Assembly: GCA_963728855.1 (NCBI GenBank)
Contig: CAVSLN010000012.1
Coordinates: forward strand, 186,001 to 250,000
Direction of reading: 5' to 3'
From: AC-43 sp963728855
GTDB lineage: Bacteria > Actinomycetota > Actinomycetes > Mycobacteriales > Micromonosporaceae
Length of the DNA: 64,000 nucleotides
This document shows, piece after piece, positions 58,166-64,000 of the stretch (position 1 is its first letter; every line of letters starts with the position of its first letter). Both the position numbers and the translations under genes were made by a program. The notes beneath the pieces are model-generated. The model did no database searches, had not been told where the DNA came from, and saw only the letters and a program-made list of their open reading frames with translations.

Positions 58166-58771
58166 GTGAAAAGACCGGTCCTTCTCGTCGCCGCCCTCGC
58201 GGCGGCCACGCTCCTGGGCGGCTGCGGCTCCTCGCCGGCCCCGACCCAGGCCGCTCCCGACACGACCGAAGACGCCGAGGCGCCACCGTCCGCCGCGCCG
58301 ATCGTCCTGCCCAGCGGGCCGAAGAAGCTGACGGTCACGAGTACGGCCTTCGCCGACGGCAAGCCGATACCGGACGAGTACACCTGCAACGGCGAGGGCG
58401 CGCTGCCGCCGCTGACCTGGTCGGGCGACCTGGCCGGCGGCAAGGCCCTGGCGATCGTGGTCGACGACCCGGACGCGCCGGACGGCGGGTTCGTGCAGTG
58501 GATCGTGGTGGACCTGCCCGCGTCGATGACCAAGGTGGACCCGGACAAGCTGCCGGACAACCTCAAGGAGGCGAGCAACTCCGACGGGGACAGCGGCTGG
58601 ACCGCGCCGTGCCCGCCGTCGGGTACCCACCACTACCGGTTCACCGTGTACGCGCTCGACGGCCCGACCGGCATCGGGCAGGGTACCGACCCGGCCGAGG
58701 CGCTGAAGACGATCGGCAGGCACGTGAAGGCGTACGGCCAGGTGACGGGTACGGTCAACGCGCCGAGCTAG
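58166..58771 (+). CDS. YbhB/YbcL (PEBP) family lipoprotein
   Basis: 201 aa from GTG 58166. A signal peptide with lipobox LLGGC makes it a lipoprotein. The PEBP domain shows LTVTSTAFADGKPIPDEYTC, ALPPLTWSG, ALAIVVDDPDAPDGGFVQWI (the DPDAP anion-binding pocket) and GTHHYRFTVYALD. Bacterial members of the Raf-kinase-inhibitor-like family bind small anionic ligands; their roles are mostly unknown. The stop overlaps the stop of the convergent regulator gene by 4 nt. Confidence 0.9.
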   Translation: MKRPVLLVAALAAATLLGGCGSSPAPTQAAPDTTEDAEAPPSAAPIVLPSGPKKLTVTSTAFADGKPIPDEYTCNGEGALPPLTWSGDLAGGKALAIVVDDPDAPDGGFVQWIVVDLPASMTKVDPDKLPDNLKEASNSDGDSGWTAPCPPSGTHHYRFTVYALDGPTGIGQGTDPAEALKTIGRHVKAYGQVTGTVNAPS

Positions 58772-59268
58772 CCGTCGCCCGCTCCGCTTCGCGCCGCTAC
58801 CGGACTCCGGGGACGCGAACCGGGGCCGGGGGTCAGGCGTAGCCGGGTCCGGGAGCCGATCTCGTGGCCCTCTTCGCACCGCACCTGGACGTGTACCGGG
58901 GTACCGCACTCCTCGTGGTAGAGGCGGACCGGTGGGCCGGCGCCGCCGGACCGGTACACGTCTCCCCACTCCATCAGCGCGAGCAGCACCGGCCGCAGGT
59001 CGTACCCCGCCGGGGTGAGCCGGTACTCGTAGCGCGTGCGCGCGCCCGGCTCCCGGTACGGCACCCGGGCCACCAGCCCCTCGCCCACGAGCGCGGCGAG
59101 CCGCTTGGTCAGCACGTCCCGCGCCACGCCCAGGTGCCGGCTCAGGTCGTCGAAGCGCCGGACCCCGTTGAAGATGTCGCGGAGGACCAGCATGGTCCAG
59201 CGGTCGCCGAGCACCTCCACGGTGCGGGCGACCGAGCAGATCCGCGAGTCGTAGTCGGCCCACCTCAT
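58768..59268 (-). CDS. HxlR family transcriptional regulator
   Basis: 166 aa. The winged-helix domain fits HxlR: CSVARTVEVLGDRWTMLVLR at residues 11-30 with the early Cys, DIFNGVRRFDDLSRHLGVAR (recognition region), VLTKRLAALVGEGLVARVPY and YRLTPAGYDLRPVLLALMEW. A C-terminal extension with Cys and His (CGTPVHVQVRCEEGHE) is typical of a subset and may bind metal. It is divergent from the acetyltransferase gene 81 nt away and may regulate it. Confidence 0.9.
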   Translation of the reverse strand: MRWADYDSRICSVARTVEVLGDRWTMLVLRDIFNGVRRFDDLSRHLGVARDVLTKRLAALVGEGLVARVPYREPGARTRYEYRLTPAGYDLRPVLLALMEWGDVYRSGGAGPPVRLYHEECGTPVHVQVRCEEGHEIGSRTRLRLTPGPGSRPRSPVAARSGAGDG

Positions 59269-59349
59269 GTGACGAGCTTACCTGCTGGGTTGCCCGTACG
59301 GACCCAGCCGGTTAGCCTGAGTCTGCTGAACCAACCCAGGGGGCCGGAC

Positions 59350-59814
59350 ATGGACCTGCGACCGTGGCGACCGGGGGACGAGGTGCTCCTGCTCGGCGCC
59401 CAGCCGGACATCTCACCGGCCAGCCTCACCGCCCGCTTCTGCGCCGGCCTGGCCACGCTGCCGGCGACGTACCTGCGCCACGTCGCCCGGGCGCCGCGCG
59501 AGCGGTGGGACGCCGAGGTCGCCACCGAGGCGGACCGGCTGGTCGGGTGGGCGGAGTTCGGCCGCCTGGTGTCCCACGAGGACGAGGCCGACCTCGCCGT
59601 GCTCGTGGTCGACGCGTGGCAGCGCCGCGGGGTGGCCACCGCGCTGTTCCGGGCGATGCTGCCGCGCGCCGCCGCCGCTGGGGTACGGGTCGTGCACGCC
59701 GACGTCGAGCCGCGCAATGCCGCCGCCCGCGCCACCATCCAGTCCCTTGCGAGCGGGCTCACACTGTCGGGCCGCTTCATCGACGGGCTGCTGCACTACA
59801 GTCTCGCCATATGA
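59350..59814 (+). CDS. GNAT family N-acetyltransferase
   Basis: 154 aa from ATG 59350. It begins DLRPWRPGDEVLLLGA and shows the acetyl-CoA motif A as LAVLVVDAWQRRGVATALFR, followed by VRVVHADVEPRNAAARATIQ and a C-terminal LHYSL. The substrate is unknown. GCCGGACATG upstream gives only a weak ribosome site. Confidence 0.85.
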   Translation: MDLRPWRPGDEVLLLGAQPDISPASLTARFCAGLATLPATYLRHVARAPRERWDAEVATEADRLVGWAEFGRLVSHEDEADLAVLVVDAWQRRGVATALFRAMLPRAAAAGVRVVHADVEPRNAAARATIQSLASGLTLSGRFIDGLLHYSLAI

Positions 59815-59868
59815 GGGCGCGATGAGCGGCCAGAATGGCGCTATGAGCGGCGTGATGAGGGTGGCCCG

Positions 59869-60699
59869 ATGAGGTTGATGTGGCAGTTGTTCGAGCCGAT
59901 CCACGCCGTGACGTACTTCAGCCCGCAGGCGCTCGCCGCGTTCGAGGAGGCGGGGCTGCGCGGCTTCTGGCGCGGGTACTTCGCGGGACGGGCCGCGCCG
60001 CTCGGCCCGGTACCGGCCGCTCCGGTGGTGGCCGCCTTCTTCAACTTCGCGCCGCGGATGGTGGCCCGGGCGCTGCCCGACGTGTGGCAGCGGGCCACGC
60101 CCGAGGAGGCGCTCGCCGCCCGAGCCAAGGGCGCGGTCGCCGCGCTCGCCGCGCACGGGCCGGTCCTGACCGGGGCCGAGCTGGCCGAGGCGGTTGAGCT
60201 GATGGAGGCCGCGGTGGTCCGGCTCGACGTGGCGGGGCGGGTGCTCGGCGCGGCCAACGCCGTCCTGCCCAGGCCGGAGGAGCCGCTGGCGCGGCTGTGG
60301 CAGGCTGCCACGACCCTGCGCGAGCACCGCGGTGACGGGCACGTCGCCGCCCTGGTCACCGCCGGCCTGGACGGCTGCGAGGCGCTCGTCCTGCGGGCCG
60401 GGCAGGACCTGCCGAGGCAGCTGCTGCAGCCGGCGCGCGGGTGGAGCGACGAGGACTGGGACGCGGCCGCCGGCCGGTTGCTGGGGCGCGGCTGGTTGGG
60501 CGCGGACGGCCGCGCGACACCCGCTGGCATCGAGGGGTACGGGCAGGTCGAGGCGACCACCGACGCGCTCGCGTCCGTACCGTGGGACGGGTTGGACACC
60601 ACGCGCCTGGCCGGCCTGCTCGCACCGCTTGCCAAGGCGTGCGTCGCGGGGCTTCCGACCCCCAACCCGATCGGACTGCCGGTACCGTCCGGGGCGTGA
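59869..60699 (+). CDS. SCO6745-family protein
   Basis: 276 aa. It opens MWQLFEPIHAVTYFSPQALA and continues with GLRGFWRGYFAGRAAPLGPV, FFNFAPRMVARALPDVW and a C-terminal winged-helix-like part (WSDEDWDAAAGRLLGRGWLG, DGRATPAGIEGYGQVEATTD). This matches the actinobacterial SCO6745 family, whose function is unassigned. Its stop overlaps the exporter start (GTGA), so the two are coupled and the protein may regulate or partner with the transporter. Confidence 0.82.
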   Translation: MRLMWQLFEPIHAVTYFSPQALAAFEEAGLRGFWRGYFAGRAAPLGPVPAAPVVAAFFNFAPRMVARALPDVWQRATPEEALAARAKGAVAALAAHGPVLTGAELAEAVELMEAAVVRLDVAGRVLGAANAVLPRPEEPLARLWQAATTLREHRGDGHVAALVTAGLDGCEALVLRAGQDLPRQLLQPARGWSDEDWDAAAGRLLGRGWLGADGRATPAGIEGYGQVEATTDALASVPWDGLDTTRLAGLLAPLAKACVAGLPTPNPIGLPVPSGA

Positions 60700-62270
60700 C
60701 CGAGGCTGCGCGGACGCCCCGGGTCCCGGCGCGGGTCGCCGGTTCGGTGGCCCTGGGTACCCTGCTCAACCCGCTGAACTCATCGATGATCGCGGTCGCC
60801 CTGGTGGCGATCCAGGGCGAGTTCAGGGTGGGGTTCGCCGCGTCCAGCTGGCTGATCTCCGGCTTCTACCTGGCGGCCAGCGTCGGGCAGCCGCTCATGG
60901 GCCGGCTGGCCGACCGGCTCGGCCCGCGCCGGGTCTTCTGTACCGGCCTCGCCATCGTCGGCGTCACCGGCGTGCTGGTGCTCTTCGCGCCGAGCTTCGG
61001 CTGGGTGGTCGCGGCCCGGGTGCTCCAGGCGATCGGGTCGTCCGCCGCCTTCCCGGCCGGGTTGGTGATCATCCGGCGCCTGGCGGGCGGGAAACCGCCG
61101 GCGGCCACGCTGGGTACCCTCTCCGCCGCCAACTCGGCCAGTGCCGCCTTCGGGCCCGTGCTCGGCGGTGTGCTCGTCGCGCTCGCCGGCTGGCAGGGGA
61201 TCTTCGCCGTCAACATCCCGGTGACGATCATCGGCCTGGTCGTCGCGCTGCGCTGGCTGCCGCCGGACCCGCCCCGTACCGGCCGGCTCGACCTGCGTGA
61301 GCTGGATCTGCCCGGCGTCGGGTTCTTCGCGGTGACGATCACCGCGCTGCTCGGCCTGCTCCTGTCGCCGGCCAACCGGTGGCTGCTGGCCTTCGTGGTA
61401 CCGGTCGCCGCCGCGCTGCTGGTGTGGTGGGAGTGGCCGACCCGTGACCCGTTCCTGGACATCCGGGGGTTGTCCCGCGACCGGCGGCTGCTGGGCGTGC
61501 TCGGGCAGCAGACGGGCGTACAGGCGGTGTTCTACATGATCTTCTTCGGGCTGCCCCAGTGGCTGGAGCATGTACGCCTGTACCCGCCCTTCACCACCGG
61601 CCTGCTCATGCTGCCGGTCGCCGCGCTCGGGGTGCTGCTGACCCCGGTGGCGGCCCGGGTGATCCGGGGCCTGGGCGCCACCGCCTCGCTGCTGATCGGC
61701 GCGGTGGGGCTGATCGTCGGGGCCGACCTGCTGCTCCTGGTCGTCAGCGACAACACCAGCGCGACGAGCGTTGTGGCGGTGACCGCCGCGCTCGGGCTGC
61801 CGGTCGCGTTCAACAACATCGGCCTGCAGGCCGGCCTGTACGCGGCCGCGCCCGTGGGCCAGGCCGGTACCGCGGCGGGTCTGTTCCAGACCGGCCGGTA
61901 TGTCGGCGCCATCCTCTCCACCGCGCTGCTGGGCGTGCTGTTCGACGGCGCACCGTCCAGCGGCGGGCTGCGCCGGGTCGCGATGGTGGTCGGGGTGGCG
62001 GCGATCCTGCTCGCGGCGGTCGCTCCGCTCACCCCCGTACCGGGCGGCCGGCACCGGGCCACCGAACCCGACCGCGCCGGCCCGCCCGGAGCCAGGTCAG
62101 CGCTCCGGGCCCTGGCGGCCAGAGTCCGGCGGGCCGGCGTTCGAACGGTCGGTGTTCGGCGGCTCCGAGCTCGGCAGCTCCGACTCCGGCAGGTCAGGGC
62201 CCGGCAGGTCAGAGCTCGGCGTCAGGGCCCCGCGGAGAGTCCGAGCGGGTCGGATCATGGCCCAGCGTGA
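60696..62270 (+). CDS. MFS multidrug exporter
   Basis: 524 aa from GTG 60696. Up to about residue 455 it is a 14-helix DHA2-type transporter: LLNPLNSSMIAVALVAIQGE (helix 1), GQPLMGRLADRLGPRRVF (motif A), NSASAAFGPVLGGVLVA (motif C, antiporter) and helical pairs to LRRVAMVVGVAAILLAAVAP. The last 70 residues are Arg-rich and repetitive (RLRARQLRLRQVRARQVRAR), overlap the opposing DUF3140 gene by 62 nt, and look like frameshifted sequence. Drug or metabolite export driven by protons is expected; the substrate is unknown. Confidence 0.87.
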   Translation: MTEAARTPRVPARVAGSVALGTLLNPLNSSMIAVALVAIQGEFRVGFAASSWLISGFYLAASVGQPLMGRLADRLGPRRVFCTGLAIVGVTGVLVLFAPSFGWVVAARVLQAIGSSAAFPAGLVIIRRLAGGKPPAATLGTLSAANSASAAFGPVLGGVLVALAGWQGIFAVNIPVTIIGLVVALRWLPPDPPRTGRLDLRELDLPGVGFFAVTITALLGLLLSPANRWLLAFVVPVAAALLVWWEWPTRDPFLDIRGLSRDRRLLGVLGQQTGVQAVFYMIFFGLPQWLEHVRLYPPFTTGLLMLPVAALGVLLTPVAARVIRGLGATASLLIGAVGLIVGADLLLLVVSDNTSATSVVAVTAALGLPVAFNNIGLQAGLYAAAPVGQAGTAAGLFQTGRYVGAILSTALLGVLFDGAPSSGGLRRVAMVVGVAAILLAAVAPLTPVPGGRHRATEPDRAGPPGARSALRALAARVRRAGVRTVGVRRLRARQLRLRQVRARQVRARRQGPAESPSGSDHGPA

Positions 62271-62577
62271 ACAGGGTGTCCCGCCAGGGCTCGTCCGCCA
62301 CGTCCTTGTCCGGGGGGTTCGCCAGGCGGCTACGGATCAGGTCGCTGACCTCCCGCATGAGCTGGACGTCTGACTCGGTCAGGTCGGTACGCCGCTTCTC
62401 CAGCACCTGGAGCACCTGGAGGCCGAGGGCGTGCACGTCCATGTCGGGCTCGGGTGCATATGTATCGACGCCGTCCGGCGTGTTGAGCAGCCAGTCGCGC
62501 AGCTCCGGGGACGTCATGTTGACCAGCATGTGGAAGTCCTCCCACACCGCGGCCACCTGCGGGTCGGTACGGGCCAT
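62209..62577 (-). CDS. DUF3140 family protein
   Basis: 122 aa from ATG 62577, with GGAGGTGAGC upstream. It shows the DUF3140 core VAAVWEDFHMLVNMTSPELR, DWLLNTPDG, GLQVLQVLEKRRTDLTESDV and QLMREVSDLIRSRLANPP, with a charged C-terminus that includes DEPWRDTLFTLGHDP. The family is small, helical, cytoplasmic and widespread in actinobacteria, with no assigned role. A strong hairpin separates it from the gene upstream. Confidence 0.87.
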   Translation of the reverse strand: MARTDPQVAAVWEDFHMLVNMTSPELRDWLLNTPDGVDTYAPEPDMDVHALGLQVLQVLEKRRTDLTESDVQLMREVSDLIRSRLANPPDKDVADEPWRDTLFTLGHDPTRSDSPRGPDAEL

Positions 62578-62604
62578 CGCGCTCACCTCCGGCTGATCCG
62601 TACC

Positions 62605-62641
62605 CGGGCCGGCGCCGGTCAACCCGACCGGCGCCGGCCCG
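62605..62641 (-). terminator. Hairpin terminator between the acidic protein and DUF3140 genes
   Basis: CGGGCCGGCGCCGGT and ACCGGCGCCGGCCCG form a perfect 15-bp stem with loop CAACCCG, 18 nt beyond the stop of the upstream leftward gene. Confidence 0.85.
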
Positions 62642-62659
62642 TACCACCACCGTGGGAGA

Positions 62660-64000
62660 TCACAGCGAGAGCAGGCGATCGAGCAGGTCGCGGTAGCGCC
62701 GTACGGTCACCCGCAGCTCCTCGGTGTCGTCGAGCGCGGCGTCGCGCCACCGGTCCAGCTCGCCGCGCTGCCGGCGCAGCCCGTCGGCCAGCGCGTCGAT
62801 GACGTCGCTTACCAGGTTCTGCGCCTGGTCGGCAGCGTTTCGAGGGCTGTCGATGAATCGCAGCTGGATCTGCTGCCAACGGTCCCGGAAGCCGTCCGTG
62901 GTCTCAGGCTCCCAGACCACGAAGGCGCTCACCACAGCCACCTCACCCGGTGCCAGCTCCTCCGGCTGTGCGCCCGCCCCGGCCTCGGGCTGCACGGCCA
63001 CCGCACCGGGCGCCAGCTCCTCCGCCTGCGCGCCCGCTCCGGCCTCGGGCTCCTCGGCCCCGGCCTCGGGCTCCTCGGCCCCGGCCTCGGACTCGCCCTG
63101 CGGCCCGCCTCCGGCATCCGGGCCGGCTTCGGGACCCGCTTCGCCGACCTGGCCGGCGTCGGGACCGGCTTCGGGACCGGCTTCGCCGTCCGGGCCGGCT
63201 TCGGGTCCGGCTTCGGCGTCCGGGCCGGCGTCGCGGCCGGCTTCGCCGTCCGGGCCGGGTCCGGTCGCGGGCTCCGGTTCCGGCAGCCCGTCGCCCGGCC
63301 GGTCAGATCCCGGTACGGTCGCGACGCCCACCGCCGGCCCCTCGCCCACCAGCTCGCCGGTGCCGACCTTGTCGACCGGCCCGGAGTCGACCGGCTCGGA
63401 GTCGACCGGCTCGGAGTCGACCGGCTCGGAGTCGACCGGCCCGGGGTCGCCCGGCCCGGGGTCGCCCGGCCCGGGGTCGCCCGGCCACGAGTCGCCCGGT
63501 GCGGAGTCGCGGTCCAGGCGGGCGGTCGGTTCGGCGTCGGTGGCCGGTTCGTGGGCCGCCGCGCTCGCATAGGTACCCTCGCCCGTCGCGACCGGGGCGG
63601 GCGGGTCCTGGTCCGCTCCGGTCGTGTCGGTACGGTCGCGCCCGGCCTCCGGGTGCCAGCCCGGAGCGTCGGGATCGCCCATGCCAGCTCCGGTGGTGGC
63701 GCGCTCGTGGTAGGCGTCGGTGCGCACCGAACCGTCGTCGGGCGACCCGGTACGGGACGCCTCGGACCGGTCGGTGGCTTCGAGCCGGGCGCCGTCAGGG
63801 CCGCCCGTACCGGTCGCGGCGGGCGGGCCACCGGTGAAGGCCGCGCCCGACGGGCCACCGGGCGGGGCGCCGGCGTCGGCCGGCGGGGGAGCCCAAGGGG
63901 CCCCGGGGTCGGTGCTCGGGAAGTCGGCCTCGTCCTGCGCCGGGGTACGGGGAGTGGGCACGTCGTCGGTGGCGAGGCGCGCCGGGTTGTCGGGGGATTG
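62660..64000 (-). CDS. Acidic repeat-rich protein with conserved helical C-terminus (5' partial)
   Basis: The frame is open to the right edge, where it still reads as natural sequence (QSPDNPARLATDD), so the start lies outside the window. At least 446 residues are present. Most are disordered and rich in Asp, Glu, Gly, Pro, with repeats of PVDSE, GDPGP and EAGPD(A/G). The C-terminal 80 residues are folded and helical: DGFRDRWQQIQLRFIDSPRN, AADQAQNLVSDVIDALADGL and TVRRYRDLLDRLLSL, a module found at the end of many actinobacterial proteins of unknown role. No membrane span is seen. Confidence 0.8.
   Translation of the reverse strand, partial: QSPDNPARLATDDVPTPRTPAQDEADFPSTDPGAPWAPPPADAGAPPGGPSGAAFTGGPPAATGTGGPDGARLEATDRSEASRTGSPDDGSVRTDAYHERATTGAGMGDPDAPGWHPEAGRDRTDTTGADQDPPAPVATGEGTYASAAAHEPATDAEPTARLDRDSAPGDSWPGDPGPGDPGPGDPGPVDSEPVDSEPVDSEPVDSGPVDKVGTGELVGEGPAVGVATVPGSDRPGDGLPEPEPATGPGPDGEAGRDAGPDAEAGPEAGPDGEAGPEAGPDAGQVGEAGPEAGPDAGGGPQGESEAGAEEPEAGAEEPEAGAGAQAEELAPGAVAVQPEAGAGAQPEELAPGEVAVVSAFVVWEPETTDGFRDRWQQIQLRFIDSPRNAADQAQNLVSDVIDALADGLRRQRGELDRWRDAALDDTEELRVTVRRYRDLLDRLLSL
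63371..63505 (-). repeat. Nine 15-bp tandem repeats
   Basis: Units start every 15 bp from 63371 to 63491, with GTCGACCGGCTCGGA in the first five and GTCGCCCGGCCCGGG-like sequence in the last four. They encode PVDSE and GDPGP pentapeptides in the disordered region of the acidic protein. Confidence 0.85.

Noticed and set aside
1..64000. tRNA, rRNA, CRISPR arrays, insertion sequences, attachment sites
   Set aside because: No cloverleaf, rRNA-like conserved stretch, regularly spaced repeat with unique spacers, transposase or integrase was seen; tandem repeats found are coding slippage repeats.

Overview
The window is about 70% GC by eye, with GTG starts, Shine-Dalgarno sites of the GGAGG type, many 1-4 nt start/stop overlaps and strong G/C bias at third codon positions. 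Together with the gene content (a PknG-type kinase cluster, DUF3140, SCO6745-like protein, pfam04672 methyltransferase, SigE-family sigma factor, several GGDEF/EAL proteins) this points to a chromosomal segment of a filamentous actinomycete, most likely Micromonosporaceae. I saw no rRNA, tRNA, CRISPR array, integrase or transposase.

0-13.7 kb: a membrane domain fused in frame to an alpha-methylacyl-CoA racemase; a 16-codon lysine micropeptide with its own ribosome site and terminator; an ABC-2 exporter pair; a membrane diguanylate cyclase; a damaged SigE-type sigma gene; a secreted polysaccharide lyase; a lipoprotein esterase; a SLOG/LOG protein; a hemerythrin; a family 4 glycosyltransferase; and an operon of E. 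coli-type serA followed by an FAD D-2-hydroxyglutarate dehydrogenase, two enzymes whose reactions complement each other.

13.8-32.5 kb: a membrane-anchored VWA/substrate-binding pair without permeases; a GMC oxidoreductase with a starch-binding-like N-terminus; then the most unusual segment, 19.8-22.6 kb: a duplicated glycine-zipper protein, a small helical protein, a 76-residue free-standing relative of a subtilase prodomain, and a subtilase with no signal peptide. Beyond it lie YihY, a PIG-L deacetylase, a GH20 hexosaminidase, small membrane proteins, a D,D-carboxypeptidase facing an L,D-transpeptidase, and an ECF sigma/anti-sigma-like pair.

32.7-41.2 kb: SAM methyltransferase, frameshifted PAS-GGDEF-EAL gene and Sfp-type transferase in a row, then an accessory-looking stretch with an APC permease, unknown genes and a histidine-decarboxylase-like enzyme.

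41.3-51.4 kb: a tightly packed signalling operon: GlnX-like membrane sensor, helical protein, PknG kinase, PP2C phosphatase, VWA protein, FHA protein and two bacterial PH-domain proteins. Kinase, phosphatase and FHA protein all carry N-terminal zinc ribbons, so the operon looks like a sense-phosphorylate-read module. No glnH is present.

51.5-64 kb: a regulator-like protein, membrane EEP hydrolase, ricin-type lectin, a FIST sensor followed at once by a GAF-GGDEF-EAL protein, PEBP lipoprotein, HxlR regulator, acetyltransferase, SCO6745-like protein, MFS exporter, DUF3140 protein, and an acidic repeat-rich protein running off the right edge.
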